From assembly GCA_022113835.1 (NCBI GenBank), contig JAILWY010000005.1:1692501-1756500 (forward strand): a stretch of 64,000 nucleotides of DNA, written 5' to 3'. Below are positions 33,735 through 46,500 of the stretch, piece by piece. The notes beneath the pieces were generated by a model. The model saw only the letters and a list, made by a program, of their open reading frames with translations, was not told the origin of the DNA and did not search any database. Numbering within the stretch: the stretch's first letter is position 1; every line of letters begins with the position of its first letter. Origin of the DNA: Atopsyche davidsoni. Taxonomy: Eukaryota > Arthropoda > Insecta > Trichoptera > Hydrobiosidae. The position numbers and the translations under genes are program-made.

Positions 33735-36700
33735 AGCTGGCGGTAGCACGAGGAAGAGCCTTCCCACGTGCCGCAATGCCTTCGTTTTGCGAGGATGACT
33801 AACTATTTGATTGTTCTTGTGTCGAGTAATAACATTGCAATCATCGCATTAGCCAAACCCACGCAGACAATCACCGTAATTAAAGGGTAAATAGATACTT
33901 AGCCGTGTTTCAATACAATTTTAATCGCATATTTGTTTGCTGAGTAGTTCTCCATGTAAGTAACTTTTGGTTTATTTTCATATTTTTTAACGAGATCATA
34001 TTAATGTTCTTTAAATAATTAATAAATTTTCGGAACCATAACATGATTATGAGAATATTTTAAGATACTTTAAAAAACTATGTATTCATTTGTTATAATA
34101 TTTGTTTTATACAATAATACCATCATATTATCATTTAATATTTATTGTTTCATTGGCGCTGTTAATCAACAGTCATTGTAAGCTGAAAACGACCAAAAAC
34201 ATTTATTACCCTAATCACATTTACTTATAAGATTATTTTGCAGTAATTATTTCAGTAGCAAAACTTCATTCGAAATCTGGAAAGGATTTGCGACACCTTA
34301 ACCTTATAGACATTCGTATTTAAGTTTGTCCTATTCAATATTATTTTTTTATTCTCCTAGTTTTTTATTCGAACCTTTTTAGACAATGTGCTTAATTGTT
34401 ATATCACTAATATCTGGAAACAAACTAATGACTGACTACAGCCTTCTTTGCCATCGCATTTTGATAAGAAAATTATACTTCAATAAAAAACGATATAAGT
34501 ATTCAAAAAGTTTTCTAGACGAAATGTTTCCTCTTTGGCCAAAACCAAGCATATGAAAAATAAACTTACTTAATTTTCTCATTTTTAAACGAAAATATTT
34601 TTCTTTGTGCTTTTTACATTTTTAAATTATATAATTACAAAAACAATGTATGAAATTATGTAATAATAAAATATACTACCATAAATTTAAAATCCGATTT
34701 TTAATATATTATTTTCTCTTTTGTTTAATAACTTGAAAATGTTGTAACTATTTCACTTAACTTGTTTTTTTACAAAAAAAGTTCTTTGTAAAAAAAAAAA
34801 AAAATCCTCCTCCTTTTAACAGCAATGTTTGCTTATAGCGTTACAATTTTCGCAAGGCTTTTAATAAATAATAAAAAAATATGTACTAAAAAACAATAAC
34901 CTTTATTAAATGAAGAAATAACCTTATGTTAAAATTTATATTTGATAAAGACCTGAAACCGCAATGTGTATTATTTTTAATTCCAGAAATTTTAAACGCA
35001 CGATATTCAGGGAAGCCTATTTTATACTAAATCTTTTTCTTAAGCGGTTTGGTGATTATCTAAGACAACTTTTCATTAAAAGTACTTGCCATTGGCAGGA
35101 CCTGAATCAGTGCGGTGAGTTATGACTGTGAATTCAAAACTCCACAGCCTTTTTTATAGGGTGGAAGTGCGTGAGTGAAGAAGTACGAAAAAACAGTTCT
35201 TGGCTTCAGCCAAAATAAGCGCCGCCATTTTCTAGGTCAATTCGTAGAATTAGGTATAATAAATTTTATGTTTAAACTACTGCTTCCTTGCCGAATATTC
35301 TGAAAGTAAAAAACCTTATATTTATACCGAGTAAACTCTTTACTAGGGATGCCAGCAAAAGAAAAAAGTAATGCTTTAGAATTTCTTTCTTATCTCAACA
35401 GTGTTTAGAATTTGAATACTTATAGGAAAATTAACTATTATAACCGCTTTTTAATGAAGAGTCTTGCCTCTAGTAGTCATGCCATACATGGGTAGCAAAT
35501 TTTTAAAAGGTAAAACTTCATTTCTTAGTTTAAATTTTATTTTCATTGGGATGTACCTTTAGTCTCGAAATGAAATTTATGACTTTGACTTTGTTCAATA
35601 AGGCAAGGTTACAAAGCTTTAGCTTTATGAGGTAAGTGGTGTGAAACATCAAGTATTGGTAATCTTTACATGAGACGTATTAGATGTTCCAGTCAGAACT
35701 CAGATTTTAATCATGTGTGTCTTTCAGATTGTGTTTTTTAAAATTATTTTTCTCTTGATTGAACGATGCGTAGTTTAGTTATTGTGTTAAATTATTTTTA
35801 TTAATATTTAACAATGCTTGTTATATGCATAAAAGTATTCATATTAATTTTACACAGCTAAAAATATCAACTCAATATTTTTTTACACATAAATTAAATA
35901 AACTAATAAAAAAATAATTACAGAAATAAAGAACTATTGACCGATTCCCAATGCTCATAAGCCCCTATCTTTCAGCAAGTTGTCGCTTGCCTAGCAACAT
36001 ATTGTACAAGCATAAACATTTATCTGTGTTTTTAGGCGACTGGGGATATTAACAGTGTTTGTCATGTTAACAGCCTTCGGAAGGAAGGCTAGTAATGAAA
36101 ATAAATAATTTCTCTTCGCAGGATGTTTAAGTTAGCGACTCCGTCTTTACGACCTATGTACATTTCAGCTTATACCTGCTCCGCCTCCCCCGCCCCCTGA
36201 AAACGCCATAAAATAATATGAAAGCTTTCGCTGTGCGGAATATTACGTCTGCAAAATTGGATTTTATACATTTTTCTTATTAAAAAAAAACACACATTGT
36301 TTACCAAAATTGAAATTCTATATCTGCCTATAATTTAGTATACCTTAGGAAAAAAAAAATATATAAAGAATATAAATTATTCTACTCAGAAATATTTTAA
36401 AGGTTAAACATAATCATGGTATTAAATATATGATAAGACAAAATCAGATTATTTAGTTTCTCAGGTGGTTTTTAGAATACTGAAAACTATTTTTTTACCT
36501 GACTTTGTAATCCCTTGTTTCTAACAATATATATATATATAGGATGCGGTATATACAAGAACTGACAAGCAACCTTCGATTTTTTAATGGTACAAATGTA
36601 GAGTTTATGCTTATATCTTGTGATGTAATCATTGAAGTAAAAATAGGTTTTACTGAAAAACACTGACTGGTAAAAACCGAAATAATAATAATTAAGAATA

Positions 36701-39640
36701 ATAATTTTTATAAAAGTTTTGTCTATACATACACGTTGTATAAATATGATGCATCAAACATGCCTGAAGTGGATATAGTTTGTTATTTAAAATATTTTAG
36801 GTAAGTATTTTCTAAATTTTGCTTTAAAGATCTAAAGTGAGCTTTAGGTGATGTATTTTACTGCGTTGTAATTTTCGCCTTTTGACTTTTTGGCTCTACT
36901 ACTGGGCTGTTTTGGAGCAAAAGCCAACGTAGAACTACCGACTATGCTGTCTTTATTCTCAGACTGTCACTAGAAGACACAGTTTTTACAATGCAGCACA
37001 ACACCCTGAAAAAAAAGATTATCTAATACCAACGGCATCCAAACCGACATACATAGGTTTATTTACCTTTTGATGGAATTAATATCAAAATGGCAGGATC
37101 TAAGTTCAGAGGTTTTACTTTCATGTTACGACCTGAGCTCGCTTGGCTGCGGCGGTACACACAGTCGGTACTCCTCGCCCAATTTAAATCTTTAGTGGGC
37201 TGACCGCAAAAACCTACCCCAGAACCTGCTGCCGACTGTGTGGAGTTTTCACAGTTCAGGAGCGGAACTAGAAGCAACATCCAATATAAAAAATAAACGA
37301 TTCATTATTATATCAAAACGACAAAATATATGTGTTTTCCTTTGCCAAAATATAGTTTAAAAAAAATTGGTTTAAATAACAAACAATCTAATAATTTTAT
37401 CTATATTTTGTTTGAGGCCTCTTTTATACTTTCAGCTTATCGTTTTTTTTTAAATTTAAAGTGTTAAAATTTTCGATAGGAAAAGCGTTTACAGACTAGT
37501 CAATCTTTATGGAGGGCCTGGTTCGAATCACTGGTTTTAATAACAATATTGTTCAATTACAAACCTTTAATAAGTTGTATATTCAAATTCTGCATGTGGT
37601 ACTGTAGAAACGTCATTAAAATTTGGTTACTGTCCTACACAAGGTGAGCTTTATTACTCTCTCAACACTAAAGATGAATCCAAACTATGAATTTCCTAAT
37701 TTACCTGACATATAAATGTGTCGACACAAAATCCAATCTTCTTTTACGGCTGCTAAGCTATTCTAACTCACCTAAAGGCTCCGTGGTCCAGATGTTAATT
37801 CGTTCTTTGCCACCATAATGTTTAAGTTTTTTCTACTCTGTTAAAGTCAAGACTCTTTTTTTTTTGCAAAGCGATTTGTTACTTTTATGATTTTTACGCT
37901 AAGCGTTTTAATTCCACCAATCGATGACGTCATGGTGAGACTTGTTATGAATAAACTTACCGGTATATTCAAATATCTAAAGTTAAGAAATACCTAGTTT
38001 GGACTTATGAAGTCATTATTTGATCACTACAATATTTTTTTATATATAAAAGTTGTTTAATAAAATTTTATAAACAGAAATGATTGCAAATCTTCAAATT
38101 TTTATCGTGCAAAGGTTTAAAATATACACAGGAGTACATAAAAATTTAATTTCTTGTTTGCTTGCGGCCATGGTTCATAGGTTAGAGGTAAATACACGAT
38201 AGTCAAATTGTGTACATTCAAACTTTACCTATATATATATTTTTTAATAATACCAGTAGTTTTTATGTGTAGATTTGATTGAATATTCTGTAATAATTAT
38301 TGAAATATAAGTTTTTATTGCAATTTAAAAAATACAGCACTGGTCGTGTGCAGCCTTGGGAGGGGGTTCTATATCAAATGCCTTTTGCAGAAATGCTTGG
38401 TGGGGTAGTTTGGAGTCACCGCTTGCTTACCTTTCCAAAGCAACCTGAACGTATAAATATTTTACCGATTGAAGCCCGGCTGCGCGGCTTGGAGGGCCGA
38501 ACCAGATCTGATTCCGAATTAACCTCTTTGGATTCGAATCTCTTCAATTTTTCGTTTTCGTTTACATCTGCAGGTTTCCCTTTGATGTACGTTGGAGTTG
38601 AATTGATTTAAGTTTATTAACTTCTATTAAAAAATATATAATTTAAATAAATACGTGTTTGTGCAGATGCTGTCAATGTTGAAAATCCACCCTCATTCTG
38701 TAATACAATTTTCATAGCTTAAACTCTGTTAGTCTCAAATCAAAGGAATAAGACGAAAAACTGTTATTTTCACTAAGATTTATTAAAACGTACAGATGCG
38801 TGAAACGTATAAAAAAGTTTAGTTACATACGTTTTGCAAAATGCTTGTCAAATAATCTACTAAGCAAATACATCACAAACTTGACGGAATGAAAACGTTT
38901 GTCTAAGATTAAAAAAAAAAAAAAAAAAAAAAACCACCTCTCTCTTTACTCACTTATAACAATTTCGCGCGTATGACTGCGCATAAAAAAGCAAAAGTAA
39001 AAATAAATTAAAGAATTTAACCCAACCTCGGGGAGCTAAAAAACAAAAAGCCGGTGGTGTAAGGAGAAGACGGATTCCTGCCATAAAATTTCAATGGTAT
39101 TACTTTAAACGTATGTGAACGGGGCGGGGAAAATTAGAAAACTTTTTACGGGAAGGAGTTGACGGTGCGTTTGAAATTACGCAAAGGAAACGTTGGCATT
39201 AAAACTTTGGTTTAAATATTTAAATTTTCTGCCAAACTTGAAGTTCTGTGTTACTTTTCAAGAAACTTGTGCCAACTATAAACGCTATGTTTTTTTTCAA
39301 TTCAAGTTTTTAATTGAAAGGCCTTTTTTTAGTTTAATTCGAATAATGCTTTGATTACTAAAGTTTTTCATATCCCTGAAATATTTAATCATATTAGTAT
39401 CGTTTTCAAATTACACGTAATGTTTTTTATACATATTTGGAATGCACAAAGCCAAATAATTTACATTTTGGTATTAAATACCAATAATTTTTTTTATTTT
39501 AAAAATATATATATAGTTTATATAATTAGTAATAAAATGTATTATTGAATACTGTTTATAAAGAACAAAAATACATTAAATATACATTGTTGGTTTTTCA
39601 TAAAAATATATGTTTCATAAGTATTTTTACGCCGTGTTAA
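33735..39640. other. Long AT-rich stretch, no gene recognised
   Basis: Contains a short TA run near 36527-36541, a 23-base A run at 38911-38933, a small GC-rich patch at 36175-36210 and another around 37130-37260. ORFs at 37059-37280 (minus), 38300-38611 (plus, 103 codons) and 39351-39548 have no domain or splice context. Confidence 0.35.
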
Positions 39641-39688
39641 GAGCTTATCAACTAATATGTTGATAAGCTCTTATTAGTTGATAAGCTC
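39641..39688. repeat. Nested palindrome: three copies of a 12-bp word
   Basis: GAGCTTATCAAC at 39641-39652 is followed by its reverse complement twice, at 39659-39670 and 39677-39688. The outer pair extends to a perfect 16-bp stem (39641-39656 with 39673-39688). Two alternative hairpins can form with the same left arm. Confidence 0.9.
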
Positions 39689-40211
39689 TCTTACGTATAG
39701 TAGACCATCTCGGTAACTAATTTAGTCAAATATAATCGAATACAAAATGATACGGGCCAGTACAATTAATACAGAGTAGCGGCAGTCAAGGGCGGCGCGG
39801 GAAAATGTATCATTTCACTAAAAGGAAAAACTCACATCAAAGTACCTCCGCGGTAATGAAACACATCTGAAGCTATATGGTAATAATTTTAAAGGCAAAA
39901 TGCGGGCGGCGACGTCCCGTCCAGTTAATAAGGATATCGTTAAAAGCGTTGGGCACAGTCGAGAAAATTTAACCGAATGATCGTACATATTCGAAAAATC
40001 GATTAAACGATATATTTTTTTAAAAACCGCATAAATAATTTGGTATGAGTTGTAAATAAATACTGTAGGGCTATGCTGTTGAGGAATTGAAAAAATTAAT
40101 GCGAATAGTCGCAAAAAATATTTTTAATAATAATTTGAGAAGTTGAGTGAGAACCAAGAGAGTAGAAAAATCCGTGTCGAATAATAAACCTACCAATATT
40201 TGCTTTACGCA
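39689..40211. other. Spacer, no gene recognised
   Basis: A 98-codon minus ORF (40114-39818) spans moderately GC-rich DNA at 39780-39960 and has no recognisable domain. Confidence 0.3.
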
Positions 40212-40589
40212 AAGTAATACCCCGCTTTACGCGACCCCGTTGTGCGCGGTTTCATTATAACGCGAATTTCAAATTTCGCGTGAAAATGCCTCGCATTACG
40301 CGAATTTCTTGTTTAAGTATGTATATGAGCATAATCTAGTCATTGGCTTCTCTTAACAATTAAAAACAGCATTGGGTGTTATGAACGTATTTTAAAAGAA
40401 CGTAAAAGAAACGCTACCCAAACGACAATAGATGTTTTTTTCAGTAAAAATAACATGTAACAATAACAATAACAAAGTTTTCTTGGAATTCATTATTTAT
40501 TAAATATATGTAAACCCCGATATACACGAATTTCACTTAACGCTATTTTTTTCCGGAACGTTTCTCTCGCGTAAAGCGGGGTATTACTG
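40212..40589. mobile_element. pogo/Tigger-like MITE, copy 2 (about 378 bp)
   Basis: The terminal sequences match copy 1: AGTAATACCCCGCTTTACGC at left and AAAGCGGGGTATTACTG at right, followed by TA at 40590-40591. The left CAG has mutated to AAG. Relative to copy 1 it has about 60-70 more bases in the right half (around 40420-40505). Its right end is closer to a perfect inverted match of the left end than in copy 1. Confidence 0.8.
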
Positions 40590-40591
40590 TA

Positions 40592-43399
40592 TTGAGTTGA
40601 TTATCAAAGCACGCCATAAATTTTGTCAATTATCAAAATAAGTCGATCGACACAGTGCCAAAAAAAAATATTATTTGATTAAAAGTTAATTTTATTCTTG
40701 TTTTGTATGTATAAAGTCGATCATCATACATTCCCATCACTAATCGTTAATACCATAATCCCACAAAGCGAAGCGCCCGTTACGTTTGCTCGCGTCCCTC
40801 GCCCCGCGCACCTGCGGAGTATGTAAAACAGAATTATGTTTTTACGCCCATAGTCAACATGTGCGCTGAAATGTGTGATGTAGCTACCTTGTAGGAGACG
40901 CTAAATTGTAGATGGCAGCCTGCCAAAGGCTTCTTAAATAAATATCATTAAAGATCATAATTCTCTGTTTAAACTCAGAACGCGGCCTTAAAACCTAAAA
41001 AATCACATTTTTTTGTGTGTGATCAAAGAGCGCCTGAAAAAAGCACTCCTGAGATCGTCTATCAAAATTTAATCCGTTTATTCCGTTAAACCGATAAGAA
41101 GTTATAATATTTAATGATTATTTTTTTAAGAAACACTGGACTCTATTATATAAATCTGAGTCTTTCTCGTAACTAAAAAATTATCTGCGTGTCAATTTCA
41201 CGATAATCTATTTTATATATATATCCACGTAATATGTTTATGAACAACAAAGATCAATGTATACGCGATTACGAAACTATTTTATTAATTTGTTTGACAA
41301 CAATTATTCATGTCGCCAATAAATACTATCTAATAATGCAATAAAACGGAAATAAAACAGAAAACTCCCATATAAGAGCTGGCGGTTCACGCCAACATGA
41401 ATTTCGTTTAAAATTTTTCATGAGCGGTTACTTCGAAAAATAATTATTATTCCTTTTCAGAGAAAAATTTTCCACGTTTCTTTTAATAAAAATCAAAATA
41501 TAAACATCGCTTAAATTTTGGCATATTTGGAAGTTGTTTCTTTTGATTAATCTCGTTTCTTTGTTGTGTTTTTACATTGAGAAATTTTAAATCAATTTTT
41601 GCTCTTATCTTGTTTTTCAATTTCTCTCTGAAGATGGATATCACGGGATTATTTTTAAGAAACGTATAAGCTTTTTACAAACTTAAATATCACTGAAAAA
41701 CATGATTTTTTTTACAAAAAAGAATAATTACATGTCAAAAAGGTTTTTGAAATAAAGCTGCTGGCCTTGAGTGGCCTTTCAGAAAATATTCATTTTTTTA
41801 TTTTAATAAACGTAGTTAAAGAAGTTCTTTAAATAATTTTTTTTTTTTAAATAGTGAAATTCATAGTTTAACTGTGCAGCAATACTTTTTAAGAATAAAA
41901 ATAATGTATGCATACTTTTTACATTTTTAAATAATTAAGGTTTTGTTATTTGTAAATATTGCTATGAAATTTGAAAAAAATATATATACGTGCGCATTTT
42001 ATATAATAAAATAGTTGTTACAACAACTAAAATCCACGTCCAACTTACAATGCTTACGCGTATATTACTTGCATTAGCATATTATCAGCGAAATATAAAA
42101 GAAACTATAAAAGCTCCAATAAAGCTTTCATAGCTACAAAATACGGGGATAATTAAGTACGGCTTTGGCTAATTGTGAAGATTACGTTCAAATGAGAGCT
42201 TTCCAAATGGGGGTTGGGACGTAGGGGTAGATCCATCCCTCTCGCATCCCAGGGGCTGTGAGGGATGCAAGACGCTTGAATAATTTATTAAACTCCTAAT
42301 TATTTTAATGCCATCTCGACGTGGACCTACTTGACCCGCGTCAGAATGTCGCTGAATTCCGTAATTAAATGAGCAGTGTTAAGGTATTTTTTTTCAAACT
42401 CGACTGCCTCTCCACTGAAACGGGCGGTTGAGTGAATATTTAATTTATTTTACGTCGAATTTGTTTTTGTGTTATAAATTGTTAAGAGTTTCGATGCTTA
42501 CTTAATGATAACAGAAAAAATATCTGCAAGATATTGAAAAAAAAACCAAACAAATTAATGTGATGACATATTTTATAATGAAGCTTCAGATTATTTTTGA
42601 AAAAACATGTTTACGTATATTTAATTCATTAGATGTAACATAAGCATTTTAAAAATGAAATTTAAAATTTATTTATTTGTATTTTGTACTATATGTAATA
42701 GTAATTGTTACAAAAATGCCTGTACATTTTTATGTAATTTAGCGTTTTTTTCTCATAAATAAGTGCGTAGAAAAGCTCTATTTTCACAGTCATTATAATC
42801 AACCCGAGGAAATCATTGGATGCCTTCTTCTATAAATTACTTTCAGATAAGTATATATATACAAAAAAAAATGTTCTATGAACTTTATCGATGAAAGCAA
42901 ATTCAACGCTGACTTGGCATTCAATATAATACTGTAATAAATTTTGGTTGACTTATTGATGCACTAGTATATTGTAAGGAAGTTCGATTCCGTCCTGTTA
43001 AATATATTTTTTATTTATATATGGGACATAGGAAGTTTAGATTTTTATTAGTAAAATAATTTTATATTACTATGTTAACTTGTACCAAATATGATAAGAC
43101 TGAATGCTTTATAGTAAAATATAAACTCTTTTAAATTATGATTAAAATTGTATTGCTCCTCTCCGGTGACTTAATCCGCTTCCTCTGCTACGCATGAATG
43201 ACTAAATAATGCATTTTAGTATTACGCAAAAAAAAAATCAAACATCTGAATTGCTTTGCTAATTATGGAATATTTCAGAACATACAATACAGATGTAATA
43301 ATGTATTTGTAATACGGAGTTTTTTATCGTAGGACTATACTAAAGTATTTGCGTAATGAGACTGTAATGCGTTCTTCATTATATCATATTTTATTTTAA
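40592..43399. other. AT-rich sequence, no gene recognised
   Basis: A GC-rich patch at 40760-40830 and another at 42190-42260 have no ORF. The rest is AT-rich with homopolymer runs. Confidence 0.35.
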
Positions 43400-43570
43400 T
43401 AAACCCGGCGGCCGATAGACCCTCTCCGTTGCTGAAACTTGCCAAAAATGTGGTTAGTTGGGGCAACTTTTGATGGCTTTTGACCATTCCGGATCGGCTT
43501 TATCGCACTCCCTCAGAGGAGGTTCCTCCCGGCGGGAATGCGTATGTTTGAAAGCTTTCTCAAGCCAAAC
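43400..43570. other. GC-rich island, non-coding
   Basis: About 170 bp of balanced to GC-rich sequence containing CCGGCGGCC, TCCGGATCGG and a short inverted pair GAGGAGGTTCCTCC. There is no reading frame. It could be a regulatory element. Confidence 0.25.
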
Positions 43571-46500
43571 TGCCAACTGACGAACAAGACTCAGTAACTG
43601 CTAAAAATACTAATGTTATCTTACAGCTCTTCAAAATATTACATTTTGCATGAATAAAAGTAACTGCATTGGTAATTCATTGCACATATTTTATGACTAC
43701 TTTTTGATTTGAAAAAAATGTTTGGCATAAAATTGAAATTGGTAAGCTGTTTTTAAAACACAGCATGTTAATGTATATAAAAATTCCTGTAAATTTTATA
43801 CGGCACTCGACCTTTGGTATTCCACTTAAATTTATTTACATGGTTTCTTCTTACAACAGTGACCGCCGTTCTTTGTCAATTTGTATGTAAAGCGCTTCTT
43901 AAGTAGAGTCGGGCTGGCTTGATTTAATGGCCCGGGATGTCAACATAGGAAAAATAGCTCCAGAAATGAGTCCAAAAGTAAATGACTCGTAAGTAAAACC
44001 GAGCATATTTATTAGGTTTGGACTCTCCGAAGTACTCCCCTAGTGAATAATGGTAAGTGGAGAAAAGGATGTCTTCAATAAGGTTTCGGGGACAAATTTA
44101 TGCTGATTATTGTAAACAAATATATTAGATTAAATTTTAGAAATCATATTTTATTGTATGCTTAGTGAATTGTGATATATAAAGCTTCGTTGGCAAAAAA
44201 AAATAATAACGAATTTTGTAGATGTTTAAATATCAATTATACAGGTTTATCTTTTAATCAAAATGAATGAATATTGTAATTGCAATTATTCTAAATAATT
44301 TCATTTTCCCCATATAAATTATGATTTTTCTCATGTCAATTTTTTAATGATTTTACTAAAATAAGAAATATTTTCATAATTTTTTTTTTCATTTTACATT
44401 ATGGGAACAGAGTGATATTTATAGATAAGCAATTCAATCACATATAATTCCTATAAATATTTAATTTATTTGATTTTTTTTTTAACAAGGCGTAATTGTA
44501 ACATTCTGGTTTATAAATAGACGCATCGTTAGAGTTGCGGGAACATTCCGCAACAAAATAAAATAGTTATCTTTCCTGGCCGAGAATCGGACGCCTTTGC
44601 CTCCCTCATTATCCACCTCTGTCCCTCTTGGTAATTGACATCTGCATACGCGGCAATACGGAAAAGGTGTTGATTCCAATCGAGTTTCTAAATTTGTACA
44701 GATCTGCTTTATTCTGCCAGCCAGGCCCTAGTTGAGTGCATGCACCTGCTTCTTGCTTGAAGACACAAGCAAAGGCGTAACATCCCAGTAAAATATCTAT
44801 ATATATTTATATATATACATATATATACATTGCAGTGACCTGTTGTTAAATATAAATTATCAATGCGATGATAAAGTGGGTGTAAGGCTGTAAATCTAAT
44901 GCTAAGCGAGTTATTTGTCAAGCTACGTAGACCGTGATTTATTGGCGTTATAGACTCGACTTTTTATTTATGGTTTAACAAGTGATCAGAGAATTGTTAG
45001 CATAATCTAAAAATAAATAACAGATCATTTATTTTATTGTACGTCTCATTTTTTTGGGTACAATAGTTATTAATTTTAATGTTTATATTTAGTAAAGAAT
45101 TTATCAAAATATAAATTGTTATTTATTTACATTAATTGTTCAACAAGATTACAACTTAAGAGGCCTTTTCTTACTTTTGGGAAGAATTCTCGCCAGGCTT
45201 AGAACTTTTCTGAAAATGAGGCTTAAGCATTAAATGAATTAAATATACAGTACAATGAATTTTCATTTATTATTATAGTAATTTAGAATCGATTTATCTA
45301 GATATAACAATATCTATTAAGCACCCGAGGACATATAAAAAAATTTATAACTTCATATTCTTGCTAACAGGTATATTTATAATACAAAGGTAAATCAATT
45401 TTTTTTTTATACTCAAACGGGTGACTTTTTTTCTGTAGAACTTTACTGATAATTAAAACTGCTACGTTAGTGTTGTAAAAAAACAATACTTCAATCGTTT
45501 ATCACAAAAGTTCCACTTTACTGCCACCTCTGCAGCTCGTCGAGTGAAACCCGCTTTTACATAAAAAGGGAAAAACTGTCGGGACGGGAGACGAACGGAG
45601 CAAGTGAACTAACAAACGTGCGATATTTATGTACTGAGGGAGTTCATGTGTAAAATTATAATAACTGTTTAAATTTTATTAAATAAGTTTTAATTAAAAA
45701 AGCGTTTAGAAGGAAAATATTTTATGATCCAAAGTTTGTAAGATCAATTTTGGATAGAATGTTCGTAAAATTCGGCAGTCGTTGTAATCAGAAATATGCC
45801 TTTGTTACTAACCTAATCTTGGTAATTAAAACACATGTAGTTTTTAAATCTTATTACATATGAATGCATAAATAAAATATTGTAGTTTTGATTCGGAACA
45901 TCCTTTTTCGCCTGCTGTCTAGATAGGGGCACACTAATTGCTGCTTCCCCGAGGTGAAAAAATTCAAAATATGCTACACATATCCACAAAAAAAATTACA
46001 TGCGTGATTAATAGAGGAAAAAGATAGACTCGCATTAAATTGTTCGAACGTTTGAGTAACTGGTTGTATAGTCATAACCACAGCCGTTGTAAATTATTTT
46101 TTATATCATTGAAGATAAATCTCATACGAAGTCAAAACGTTGAAAACATTTAAATAAATTCCGCATAAAACCTGAAAAAAATATCAAATTTTAATATGCG
46201 AATTGATCACCAAAGTTTTAGAATAAAGCACACTGAAAAGGCATATTGCTATTATCGGTATGCAAATAATTTACGTATGAAAGAATGTTAATAAATAATT
46301 ATATTAACAAATATCCCACTTTCTTCACACGTACTAACTAATTGCTAAAAAATCCTTATAAAGCTGAGGCTAACCTTCAATAAACACAGTATAACATAGC
46401 CTCGACGTTAAGTGATATACTGTGTAGAGTCTAATTGGTCTGCTTTATATTTCCCTCGGCAGAGGCCTCAGGAATGTTCTATCACCACTGCGACCTGCAA

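Noticed and set aside
37501..37540. tRNA-like GGTTCGAATCAC
   Set aside because: An isolated box-B-like word without flanking stems.
38911..38933. Poly(A) tail of a retroposon
   Set aside because: No recognisable SINE/LINE body upstream and no target duplication seen.
39641..39688. microRNA precursor
   Set aside because: The longest stem is only 16 bp and the arms are perfect, unlike a typical precursor of 60 nt or more.
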